Shown piece after piece: positions 1 through 9,829 of a stretch of 64,000 bases of DNA. Position numbers and translations under genes: made by a program. Position 1 is the first letter of the stretch. Each line of letters opens with the position of its first letter. The notes under the pieces are model-generated. The model did no database searches and had not been told where the DNA came from. It saw only the letters and a program-made list of their open reading frames with translations. Source of the stretch: Nematopogon swammerdamellus (lineage: Eukaryota > Arthropoda > Insecta > Lepidoptera > Adelidae); NCBI GenBank assembly GCA_946902875.1, contig OX336344.1, positions 20,171,791 to 20,235,790 of the forward strand, in the 5' to 3' direction.

Positions 1-356
1 CGCGCACTGCCAATAGATGCTAAATAAACAATAAACAACAATTAACAATCATTTTAATTTTTTATTCCTATGTTTCGAACAATATATGGTGCTACTAATA
101 ATGTATCCACTAATACTGTAAGTAATTATTGTTTAAATTTGTTTTTATTGAAAATGTGTTTAATGTATGTGGTGTAGTTTTAGAAGAAGAAATAATAAAA
201 TATATAAAAACAACAAGTGAGTTTTAATGGAATATTCCCATTAATTAACAACGTTTGAGTCTATACTGCAGTAATATACCAATACATAGACATAAGCTTG
301 TAAACACACGAACACACATACTACAGCAAAAGTGCCTTGAAGGTCGAAGTTTTACA
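1..356. other. AT-rich non-coding stretch
   Basis: No gene, repeat family or structured element was recognised here. Short open frames are not supported by any recognisable protein motif. Confidence 0.5.
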
Positions 357-470
357 CTTTTTAACCGACTTCAAAAAAAAGGAGGAGGTTCTCAATTCGA
401 CTGTATTTTTTTTCTGCCCACCTCTCATTCGCCAAGTGTCTGGAGTCTGGACTCTTTGGTCTGAACTCTG
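357..470 (+). repeat. Family E repeat, 5' part
   Basis: It begins TTAACCGACTTC followed by an A-run and GGAGGAGGTTCTCAATTCG, the same start seen at 3608 and, inverted, at 18572 and 38075. Truncated copy; no coding capacity. Confidence 0.7.
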
Positions 471-644
471 AAGTGTTATATGCGATAAGGAACTTCGTTC
501 CAAAAATCATTAAATGGCCATGAATTTACTTACAAAAACGTGTCGGGCGTAACGGGAACAAAGAAAGGTTTTAAAAAGAAAATGGTATTCGTTGATTATA
601 TATAATATACATAGGTATATTTAAATGTCGGTCGCATTCATTTT

Positions 645-937
645 TATTAGGTTTCCGTATCCCGTCCCGTACGGAAGCCTATTACTAAGCCTACGCCGTC
701 TATCTGTCTGTCTGTCGGTCTGTATGTCTGTCCTACTGCTGTATCTTTGGAACCGTAATAGGTAGCAGGTTGAAATTTTCACAGAATACCTATGTGTTAT
801 TATGTTGGATATAACAACAAATAATAAAGTATAGAAAAGATCCAAAATTAAGGGGAGTCCCCATACAAGAAACATGTTTTTTTTTGTGGTGCGGAAACCT
901 AAGTGCTCGTGTCCGGCTCGCACTTGGCCGGTTTTTC
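645..937 (+). repeat. Family C repeat, full length
   Basis: It runs from GGTTTCCGTATCCCG through a CTGT/CTGTCGG microsatellite, the block AACCGTAATAGGTAG..TTCACAGAATA and a TAACAACAAATAATAAA stretch to the end GCACTTGGCCGG plus a T-run. This layout recurs at least 15 times in the window. Classification is uncertain (short retroposon or MITE-like). Confidence 0.8.
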
Positions 938-1276
938 TTTTAATTCGTAGTTTTGCATTACAAAAATTAAATGCAAATTTTCAACCAAGCTAAAAAATAT
1001 CCGTGCGATACATCCCACTCCAACCCGAAAGTGTTAACAGACCATCTCCGCATTTTAGGTTGCATAGTTTCTCCAATTCCGCTCAATTGAAGTCGAAAGC
1101 AATTTTAATTAAGATAGCGATCTCCTCTCGCTCATAAAATGTTAACATTGGGAACAGGGATGTGTGCGGGTGGACTTTTACGTGTCGGCAAACGAATACT
1201 ACGAATAGTGACTTCGTTCGTTTATTACTGCCAGTATTCAGTGACGAGACGCCGCACGGTATACATTTATAATTAC

Positions 1277-1671
1277 TTTTTAGGGTTCCGTATTCGGTTA
1301 GGGACCCTATTACTAAGCCTACACCGTCTGTCTGTCCGTCTATTTGTCTGAGGGCTTTATCTCTTGAACCGTAATAGGTAACCCGTTGAAATTTTCACAG
1401 AATATGTGTTATTTATTATGGCCGATAACAACAAATAATAAAAAATAAGAAAAAGGAAAAATTCACGGGGTTCCCATATAGAAGAAACTAAAAAGTGCAT
1501 GCGCGCCATCTACCGAAAAGAGTATGAAGCATTTTAACCCTTAAAATTTGAATTTTCACTAATATGAAGCATTTCATAAACACGCCATAGATGGCGTGAG
1601 TGGCGCTGACCATGACACGGCGATAAGGAACCCTCGGTGCGCGAGTTCGACTCGCACTTGGCCGGTTTTTT
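1277..1671 (+). repeat. Family C repeat, full length (longer subfamily)
   Basis: Same start (AGGGTTCCGTATTC), CTGT tract and end (CTTGGCCGG) as the copy at 645. It carries an extra internal block with ATAGATGGCG that is also present in the copies at 58630 and 61108, so at least two subfamilies exist. Confidence 0.75.
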
Positions 1672-1735
1672 TTATGGAAACTGACAAGGTTGGCTACATC
1701 ACCTGCTACATCCGTGATGTCAGCCAATAACACCT
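1671..1735 (-). mobile_element. SINE-A, 3' tail fragment
   Basis: Reverse orientation of the conserved tail (TTATGGAAACTGAC..CATCCGTGATGTCAGCC). It abuts the T-run at the end of the preceding family C copy. Confidence 0.75.
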
Positions 1736-1738
1736 TAC

Positions 1739-1840
1739 GCGCCGTGTTCTCCGCATCATATGGAGAAACGAAGTTCGCAAATATATCACTAGAGGCACTG
1801 CTCCGTTTCACCATACAATATGATGCGGAGAACACGGCGC
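1739..1840. repeat. Foldback: perfect 23-bp inverted repeat
   Basis: Arms 1739-1761 and 1818-1840 are perfect reverse complements (core GCCGTGTTCTCCGCATC) separated by 56 bases. No target duplication was identified. Confidence 0.8.
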
Positions 1841-2104
1841 AGCGTAGGTAGGTACCTACGCGGTGTAGGTTAAATCTCGTGATAAGGGTACTGTAAAGAA
1901 ATTGTAAAGGAGTACCTACGCAACAAAGTGAGTACAATCATCTGGCTAGCTAGATTGAAGGAGGGCACTTTAGGCCAGGGCGCCTGTTGGGGGCGGGCGG
2001 GGGTGGTTGAGCGCCCTTTTCTTGGAAACCGACGACGACGCACGTTCATAATCCGTGCATAGAACGCGGGGGCACAGATTGCGTCGTGCAGTGTTGAAGG
2101 TAAT
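1841..2104. other. Unassigned non-coding
   Basis: No recognised repeat or gene. Confidence 0.4.
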
Positions 2105-2198
2105 TTTTATAGGATTCCGTTACTCGTACAAAAGCCTAGCAAGTCTACGCCATCTGTCCGTCTGTCTGTCTGTCCTACCTTTAAGACGAGACGGAAGT

Positions 2199-2641
2199 TA
2201 ACTTTCTCCATGCAAAATCTTTCGGAATTTATGTTTTCTAGCCCCCTAAACCTTATCCGATTTTTACAATTGTCTTAAGGACAGTCCAATCTACGTTGCT
2301 GTAATTATTTTTTGGGGGACGCCTATGTCCAGTAGTGGACCGATGCAGGCTGATGATGATGATGATGACGATGAGATGAAACCACGATGAAACATACCTA
2401 CAACACCGGACCTAAAAAAAATATTTCGACCGAAAAAATTGGATTTTTTTATTTTTTGGTTTCATGAAGTTCATTAAGCTTTATTGAGCCATCCATCACC
2501 TTAGATATTCAAAAAATAAAAAGACAAGAACGTAGATCCGACTGTCCTTATTACAAAAAAAAAAAGAAGAAAGGGCCTAGAAAAGGGTTGGGCGCGGAAA
2601 AACATAAATTCCGAGAGGCGATTTTGTATGGAGAAAGTTTT
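2199..2641. mobile_element. Imperfect foldback element with about 100-bp arms
   Basis: The left arm (2199-2298, starting AACTTTCTCCATGCAAAAT and ending near ATCTACGTT) is repeated in inverted, diverged form at 2529-2641. The loop holds a short RTE-type 3' end. Confidence 0.6.
2311..2375 (+). mobile_element. RTE-type non-LTR retrotransposon 3' end fragment
   Basis: GGGGACGCCTATGTCCAGTA encodes the usual C-terminal G-D/E-A-Y-V-Q motif of lepidopteran RTE ORF2 and is followed by a (TGA)n tail, as in the longer RTE copy at 34062-34600. Confidence 0.6.
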
Positions 2642-3170
2642 CGTAATAGGTAGCCTGTTGTTTTCACAGAATGTTTAAGTAAGTATATAAGTTATCATGT
2701 AACTTATAATTTCGTACCAGTGTGGGGCCATGTCAGCGCTGCCCTATCGGCCGTGCCGGCTACACTGAACTGAACGTTTAATATGTGTTAGCAAGAAATA
2801 TATTGAAATAATAACTTCGTACAATTTTCGATTACTTCAAACGCAAGTTCGCCACTGTTCTCTTTATACTGTGCCCGATGTGAGTCATTTGCGTGAGGGT
2901 TGCGTCGCCGACGGTGAAGGTACTTCGTAGTTATGTACTTGGGGAATAGAGGATAATCACATTTTCCCGTAATAGCGCGTGTAATCCTGCGGTGCGGATG
3001 TACTAAAATAATCCAAGGTTATCCTAATAGCGGCGGCGATAGCGTCGGGGAAAATTGATACTAACACTAACTTATTTTGTACAAGCTAGTCGCGGTGAAG
3101 TATCCTTTACGCAACCTTAGATGTGTCAGAAAACGTCAATGAAACCCCCATGTGAATTATTTGAGTAGTT

Positions 3171-3507
3171 GCATGCATACATACATATCACACACGCTAA
3201 ACCCCGACAATCGGGGTAAGCAGAGTAATCGGTGTTGTGCTGCAAGAACTCTGGTCAATTACAGCACAACACCAACCAACACGTTTCGCAAAGTATTCGA
3301 ACAAGATTCAATCGATCAAGCAGCAAGTAAAGGCACGAAGACCCACCTGCTGCATGACTCGGTGGGATTACCGTGCCAAGGTGAGAGGTGGCGACCCTGT
3401 CGCCCTTTAGCCGGCATCTTGTCCTTATTCCTTAGTCACCTTTTACGACATGCATGGGGAGAGATGCAGTGGGGATATTCTTTTTAAGTACCGGCCCCAC
3501 ACGGTAC
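3171..3507 (-). mobile_element. Family B retroposon, full length with TSD
   Basis: In its own orientation it starts GTACCGTGTGGGGCCGGTAC, contains GTCGTAAAAGGCGACTAAGG and ends in a (TATG)n-like tail. It is flanked by an 11-bp duplication TTTGAGTAGTT at 3160-3170 and 3508-3518. The flanks together resemble the uninterrupted sequence near 19848-19890, which acts as an empty-site paralogue. No coding capacity. Confidence 0.85.
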
Positions 3508-3607
3508 TTTGAGTAGTTCTCGACTTATTTATAATATAAGCGAACATAGAATCGACGAAGGTGCGTCGTCGGCCGGCACGCCGCGCTGCCGTCACGGTTT
3601 TTCCGTT

Positions 3608-4031
3608 CTATTGTCCTTTTTTAGCGGACTTCAAAAAAAGGAGGAGGTTCTCAATTCGGCTGTATTTTTGTTTGTTTGTTTGTTTTTTTTTATATTTGTT
3701 ACCTCAGAACTTTCGACTGGGTGAACCGATTTTGAAATTTCTTTTTTTATTTGAAAGCTGGTGCTTCCCGTGTGGTCCCATTTCAATTTGGTCAAGATCG
3801 GATTGAAAAGTGAGTGCATAAATAGCAAAAAATTACTAAAAAAAACTGTGAAATAAAAAACAATTTAAAAAAATATAAAAACCGCCTTCAAAAATGTATG
3901 AAATAAAAAAAATCGAACCCTAGAGTTGAAGGCGGTGCTAAAGCAAGCAAAAATCACCGACCGCCTTCAACTCTAGGGTTCGATTTTTTTTTATTTCATA
4001 CATTTTTGAAGGCGGTTTTTATATTTTTTTT
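3608..4031 (+). repeat. Family E repeat, full, with terminal palindrome
   Basis: GACTTCAAAAAAAGGAGGAGG at the start, then the block with CTGGTGCTTCCCGTGTGGTC and GATCGGATTGAAAAG, then a long palindrome (arms about 3866-3936 and 3960-4031, 23-base loop; one length difference in an A-run). A second copy is inverted at 37673-38075. Confidence 0.75.
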
Positions 4032-4526
4032 AATTAGTAGTTAGCCTCCCCGAATAAATAAAAATACGACCGAGCGAGATATGGTAGCAAGAATGTTTTT
4101 GTATAAGCAATAGATTCCATTATACATACATACATACATACATCCATACATACATACATACACTTGAAATTCAGCTTACATATCGATTCCGCCTGCATTA
4201 TCCGCCTATACATGCAGTGCCCATTGTACACTCGCAAGTTTTCCATCCGCGCCTGTTTTATATTCACCCCATAACGAGCGAAGTTTCCGCGTTTCGACGA
4301 GACAGCCCACCCCTCTCCGCCGAGCCCACCCTTCGAATGCTGTATGGCTTCTTGGAATCCGAGGAAAATGTTTTCCAATCTGCTGATCATTGGAAAACTT
4401 TTGTTTTTGCATTCCGGCTTTTATTGCTTAGAACATAAAGTCGATTTTCGTTATTAGATTGTCAGAAAATCTGGGCGAGGCCGATGACCGAAATCCTTTT
4501 AATTGAGCTATTTTTTTTTTTGGCTG
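4032..4526. other. Unassigned, with (ACAT)n microsatellite
   Basis: A tetranucleotide (ACAT) run occupies about 4125-4162. An open frame at 4217-4438 on the plus strand (73 codons) has no motif I recognise and is not called as a gene. Confidence 0.45.
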
Positions 4527-4812
4527 CACCACCGGTTATGGGAAGCTACTTATTACTAAATCTATACAACGTCTGTCTGTCTGTCTGTTGAATATTTGTT
4601 ATTTTGGCGGATGTAACAACAAATAATAAATAAATTTTAAATTTTTAATAAAGTGAAAAATTAAAGGGGGACCCATACATTTTAAAAGTGAAAAATTAAA
4701 GGGGAACAAAATTTAAAATACAAGAACCGTGTTTTTCAACGTTTGTTTTTTATTTTTTGTGGTGCGGAAACCTTGGTGCGCGAGTCCGACTCGCACTTGG
4801 CCGGTTTTTTTA
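4527..4812 (+). repeat. Family C repeat
   Basis: Short CTGT tract at about 4571, TAACAACAAATAATAAA block and CTTGGCCGG end. An internal GTGAAAAATTAAAGGGG motif is duplicated (near 4654 and 4688). Confidence 0.7.
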
Positions 4813-4844
4813 ATTATTTGTTAAGGATATCCGTCAATTTTAAC

Positions 4845-4955
4845 ACATATTTTGTTAAAATTTCAACCAGCTACCTAATTCGGTTCAAAAGATAAAGCCC
4901 TTTAAAGTTAGAATAGGCGGACGAACAGACGGCGGCGGAGACTTATAGTATCTAT
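4845..4955 (-). repeat. Family C repeat, degenerate
   Basis: Contains AATTTCAACCAGCTACCTA and a decayed GGACGAACAGACGG tract in the reverse orientation. Confidence 0.4.
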
Positions 4956-5294
4956 AAATCTTAAACAAAAACCCACTAGCTGAACCCTATAATAGGTAAA
5001 CAGCACAGAATACCGAAGTAAGTAATCTCGTTTCTTTATTATTAAAAATAAAATTTAAAAAAACCCAACCCTATACAATGTCCAAAATAATATTACTTGG
5101 CGTCGGTGGACCGTTAAGTAAATTTATAACTACGCAGCTGTGAGTTTTTATATTTTATTTACCTATTTAGCGGTTCCCCGACACCTTTAAGTAATTAATT
5201 AAACAGAAATTTTGTTTTTACTTTTTAAGGGGTCGAGTTTTTTTAAATTCTTCACAAAATATTATTTCAAACTTTTTAAGAGACGTAATCGTTT

Positions 5295-5615
5295 GATACT
5301 TAACTTGATGAATTGATTACAAACATAGCTTAGAACCATCTGAGATACCAGCTTTCTAATAAGAAAGAAACAGCATCCAAATCGGTCCATCCGTGAAACG
5401 TAAGTTTTTTCATTACTCGTAATTACTTGATTACTTGATTACAAACATAGCTAAGAGCCATCCCGGTTATACTTGCTTTCTTATTAAAAAAAACACATCC
5501 AAATCGGTCCATCCGTTTGGGAGCTACGATGCTACAGACAAACACACGGAGACGATAAACTTAAAAATAACACCCCTCCTTTTGCTTTTGTTCGAAAAAT
5601 ACAGGTAAACACACC
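5295..5615. repeat. Family I repeat
   Basis: Contains AAATCGGTCCATCCGT twice (near 5382 and 5501), GAGCTACGATGCTACAGACA, and an ATTACAAACATAGCT block repeated about 120 bases apart. Related to the copy at 60115-60460. Confidence 0.55.
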
Positions 5616-5984
5616 TCCGTCTATCTTTAGATGGTAGGTATAGTGCAGGCAAGCGTGTCCAGGTTTCGCGAACAGAAAATCGATGCTGTCTGTACCTACC
5701 GTAGGGTCACGTTGTCCCCTACATCTGTACACCCTTGTCATACTAAACGTTCACGCTCCTCAAGAGGTAGATAGTCGACCGATGAGTGCGACAAGATTCC
5801 ATAGACGTAACTTCGTTCAAAATGGCTTCGTTGAGTACGGTGGTGGTGTAACGAAAGGGGGCGCGGCGGCGCTCGAAGGGTCGCTACGGAGCCCTGGCGA
5901 TAAACTCAGTTTCGCGTGACCGCTCAACTCCCTGCGTTGCGGAACTGTTGCGCGAATTCTCACAAACTAACTCAACAACTGCAG
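5616..5984. other. Unassigned non-coding
   Basis: Open frame 5683-5919 (+) has no recognisable domain. The stretch is moderately GC-rich near 5850-5930. No gene is called. Confidence 0.4.
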
Positions 5985-6360
5985 AGGAGGCTACCTAAGA
6001 GTGTTCTGTCGCTTATTCCACGGGGAGTGCTCGGAGGAGCTGTTTGACGCAATCCCAGCGCGCAACGCATACTGGACAGGCATTGCATCCGCTGTACTTA
6101 CCGCGGATGCGTACCAATCTGTTCTGCAAATCTTTTCTCCACAGAACTGGTACCTACCATGGAGGTGGTTCCCCAACTCCATGGTACCTACACATCGGAA
6201 CACTCACCCTGCCCCCAAGTACAGTCTCCGGGTTCTTCAATAGAGGGCCGTAAATAGGCACATGTCAGGCCGGCATTCGCAACCTCTGCATGCGACCAAA
6301 TGTCCATGGGCGTCGTAAGACACATTATGGGTGGCAAGAATTCACATGCCGCACTTTCAA
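5985..6360 (+). pseudogene. Decayed C-terminus of a Jockey/CR1-like non-LTR reverse transcriptase
   Basis: The frame at 6001-6243 reads FHGECSEELFDAIP, the conserved end of the reverse transcriptase of this group, where a short-chain motif with GECSEEL precedes the final basic region. The rest is frame-broken and ends in AATAAAAAAAA at about 6358. A related fragment lies at 42116-42520. Not functional. Confidence 0.65.
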
Positions 6361-7132
6361 TAAAAAAAATTACGTGGGTACGTTATAGTACAAACCTCAC
6401 TTTATTTTTTTTAAAACGTTGAAAATTGACATTTTAGGTACTACGAATACAAATTTGCAAATATAATTGTTCAAATTTTTTTATTGGAAGCCTAAATAAC
6501 TCTGATATTGATAAATATCCCAAACAAAATCAGAATGCCTGTAGTTTTAAAAAAAAAAAATATTCAGTTCAATTTTTTTCTAAAAAAATAAATGACTCAG
6601 ATTTTTTTTCTTATTTTTCCCTGGGTATTTAACTGTAGTAAACTGGCCTACTCCCTGGTTCCCGCTTGACGTTGAGTTTTGGGACACGTTGTATATGTAG
6701 GGTCGATTGGGATAGTGAAGTAGGTGTGTAAGTGAGGATAAGAGTTTTATGAAGAACGCGTGTGTTTACAATAAAAGTGTGAAAATTTCAGTATACACGA
6801 AGCGGCGGCGGGCGGCCTGAGGAATTTCAGTCCCAGATTGTACGATAAAAATAAAAAGCTGTTACGCATTTTTCCGTCGTGTTTTTTTGGGTTTAATCGG
6901 GAATCTAGGTTGTCTGCGAGTTTGCGAGTACCTACTTGTACGATCGTCTTGTAGAATATTCAACCAATTTCAACACTTAAGGCGCCTAGTAACGACACAT
7001 GTGGATTTTTGAAGAAGTAGCCCGTTATAACTAGACCAATCTAAAGGCTTAAAACTACTGCAAAATATAGAACAATTCTTTGTCTATCGATTACACGTTT
7101 TTGCTTGTAAAATTTTATAATTTTCTATTGGA
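6361..7132. other. AT-rich non-coding
   Basis: No gene or family recognised. A TCTATCGATTACACG motif near 7083 recurs in diverged form near 7799, on the other side of the next element. Confidence 0.4.
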
Positions 7133-7675
7133 TAGGGTGGGGCTATTTCGCCGAAAATTCATGTTTTTGGATGCCATTTCATAGTTTAATTATTTTATCC
7201 TTCCAAATGGCTCTTTGGCTTTTCATATGAAGCAAAAAAAAATATTAGTGAACTCTTTATATTTTTAATAAATTAAAAACAAAAGGCCGTCAATGCCGGC
7301 GGAATAGCCCCAGCCCCGGCGGTGGGGCAATTCCGCCGGTCTCGTTTTTGAGCTGTATTTACCTTTGAAAATTTACTGGTCATATGCATAATTATGTCTA
7401 GCCTCAGTAATACTGATTCTGATGATAAAATCCCGAGTTTTCGATATCGGCGAAATAGCCCCACGGTGGGGCTAGGTAAGTGAGGGTAGAAAAAAAAAAC
7501 GAAAATAATGACATGCAACCTTCGATACATTGTATTCTAAAGTACCTACTTATAATAGTTTCATACCATTTACACAAAAAAAAAATGTTTTTAAAAAAGT
7601 TACAGCCATTCAAATGACAAAAAACGGGTTGCCGGCGGAATTGCCCCACCGCACCGGCGAGATAGCCCCACCCTA
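7133..7675. mobile_element. GC-capped foldback element
   Basis: Terminal inverted repeats TAGGGTGGGGCTATTTCGCC (7133-7153) and its near-complement (7655-7675, one mismatch). Internally the same theme recurs as further hairpins (about 7296-7341 and near 7450). No transposase frame; probably a non-autonomous DNA element. Confidence 0.6.
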
Positions 7676-8311
7676 CCCTACAAACTATACGGCAACCAAA
7701 TGTCGATTTTTTCTTCCGCGTGAACTTTGAAGACTTGATCTCAGAAACAAAAGAGAATTTGAATAGATTTTTTATAGCAAAATGACGCCATTTGTTATAT
7801 CTATCGATCACACGCTTTTCAAAGTTCTAATGCGAAGGATCGCAATTTATGAAAAAAAAAAACCCTTATGAAAACTAGTACGCGCTACGCCGTGGACGTT
7901 ACCAGGCGACTTAATATTTTATGAAAACCAACTCTGGCGAAAGATCTAACATTCCTATATACCTACATACATTACCCTCCTTTCAGCTTCGCCATAGTCG
8001 GGTAAAACGCTGTCAACCTGTAGATTCAACGGTCAATAAATATAATTCAGAAGTGATTGAGTAAACGTATCAAAGTGAAGCAAACTGCTCCAAATTGCGA
8101 CATTCGCACTACCTAGGTACCAAGTCGGCGGTGGCGGGCGTCACGTGGCCTTGCTAGAGAATTGGATTCAATTGGCAGGCAGAACGATACCCGCCTAGCA
8201 GAAGAAAAAATATAGGTGTTCTAGACTTAATTGTTTACCTGCTGTAAAGCCGAGATATGCCTAAAGGACCTTGTCGCACTCATTAGCAGTCGCGCCCTCC
8301 ATTGAACTACC

Positions 8312-8568
8312 TACATATACACACGCTGAATTCCGACAATCGGGGTAAGCAGAGTAATCGGTGTTGTGCTGCAAGAACTCTGGTAAATTACAGCACAACA
8401 CCGAACACCACGTTTCGCAAAGTATTCCAACAAGATTCAATAGATCAAGCAGCAAGTAAGGTAGGAAGCCCCACCTGCTGCATGACTCGGTGGAAGTACC
8501 ATGTCAAGGTGAGCGGTGGCAAGCCTGTCGCCCTTTAGCGCGGCATCTTGTCCTTATCCCTTAGTCTA
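8312..8568 (-). mobile_element. Family B retroposon, 5'-truncated
   Basis: Reverse-oriented family B with TCGGGGTAAGCAGAGTAATC and the CGGTGTTGTGCTG hairpin arm; it stops before the GTACCG end. Confidence 0.8.
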
Positions 8569-8710
8569 CCTATACGGCAGATAAATAACTATCAGCAGTC
8601 TTGGAGACGACTGTAGGTAGGTCCCTACATATAATTTTATACAATATCACATATTACTTAATAGTTACTTACAATACTAGCCATTGCCCACGAACTTCGC
8701 TCGCGTCAAA

Positions 8711-8799
8711 TTGCACCTAGTTCGCCAAGGTGTTATATGGGCTGACATCGCGGATGTTGTAGGTGGCGTATCCAACCGTGTCATTTTTCATAAAAAAAA
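8711..8799 (+). mobile_element. SINE-A, 3' tail fragment
   Basis: GCACCTAGTTCGCC..GGGCTGACATCGCGGATG..CCAACCGTGTC and an A-run that merges into the T/A-rich end of the next family C copy, the same arrangement as at 1671 in mirror image. Confidence 0.75.
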
Positions 8800-9003
8800 C
8801 CGACCAAGTGCGAGTCGGACTCGCACACCGAGGTTACTACGCCACAAAAAAAAACACGTTTCTTGTGTGGGAACCCACCTTAATTTTTTACTTTTTCTAT
8901 TCTTTATTATTTGTTGTTGTATCCGCCATAATAACACATATTCTGTGAAAATTTCAACGGGCTACCTATTACGGTTCAAGAGATACAGCCTTCGGACAGA
9001 CAG

Positions 9004-9037
<34 letters not shown>

Positions 9038-9087
9038 AGATGGCGTAGGCTTAGTAATATGCTTCCGTATGGGATACGGACACCTAA
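8800..9087 (-). repeat. Family C repeat, full length
   Basis: CCGACCAAGTGCGAGTCGG start (reverse), GACA/GACG microsatellite at about 8994-9040 and GGGATACGGA end. Confidence 0.8.
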
Positions 9088-9265
9088 AAACACACACAGT
9101 ATTATATTAGGCATGTAAACATTCCTGAGGGTGCGTGTGTGAGTGAGAGGGTGTGTATGTGTGTGTTTTCTATGACCTATCACCTATCCATACATTATTC
9201 GGTACCTACCTAGATTATAAAGTGTCGATTGCCTACGTACCTACTTTTTACGTTAAATTTACGTT

Positions 9266-9670
9266 AAAAAGCGGCGGGTGGCCGAGTGGCTTGGCATCTG
9301 CTTCTCATGCGAGAGGTCCGAGGTTCAAATCTTGTCGGCGTGCACCAATGAGTTTTTTCTGACGAAAAAAAATACGTTTATACCTAACCTGCTTTACCGT
9401 TCGGAACCGGTCTAAAACTATGGGTCACTTCCCTTGCCCCTTACTAGTTGGTAGGCTCAAATTGTAGCCAACTGGGTTGATACCACCGTACTGGCTGTAA
9501 GATGGCCGCAAAGCAGCCTAGGTTGTGTTCTCCTCTAGTTCAGTATACCCAGCAATCCATGGAAGTCTCCGGTATGGCACCTACCTTCTCGGAGGTGATA
9601 TTGGCTGGTCGGAGCATGTGCTGGCCCCTCTGACTCAGCCACCCATACCAGATTACATAAAAAAAAATCC
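9266..9670 (+). mobile_element. Family F SINE with tRNA-like head
   Basis: The head GCGGGTGGCCGAGTGGC resembles a tRNA A box and GAGGTTCAAATCT a B box, about 40 bases apart. The body (CACTTCCCTTGCCCC..TTACTAGTTGGTAGG..TACCACCGTACTGG) resembles the SINE-A body, but the tail (CTGACTCAGCCACCCATACC then A-run) is different. It is not a functional tRNA gene: no complete cloverleaf with acceptor pairing was found. Confidence 0.65.
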
Positions 9671-9829
9671 CATGTAGGTAGGTATTAGGCACATTATTTA
9701 TTATGCAGTGTTTAGCGACCTCCCGTCCGTAGGGCTGGGAAGGAGCGCGCACTATGGAAGTGATGTACGACCTTCACAGGCGACTCGAAGGGCTGAGAGG
9801 GCGCAAGGAGGGTGGATGGTCCATACCAT

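Larger units (their letters stand above)
2105..2680 (+). repeat. Family C repeat interrupted by a foldback
   Basis: The left part (GGATTCCGT..CTGTCTGTCTGTCC, 2111-2175) and right part (CGTAATAGGTAGCCTG..TTCACAGAATG, from 2641) match the two sides of family C, with the foldback at 2199-2641 between them. Confidence 0.6.

Noticed and set aside
4217..4438. 73-codon plus-strand frame
   Set aside because: No recognisable domain, no splice or start context, and an equally long frame exists on the other strand.
9266..9345. A tRNA gene
   Set aside because: A- and B-box-like motifs are present but the acceptor stem does not close, and the sequence continues as a SINE body and A-tail.
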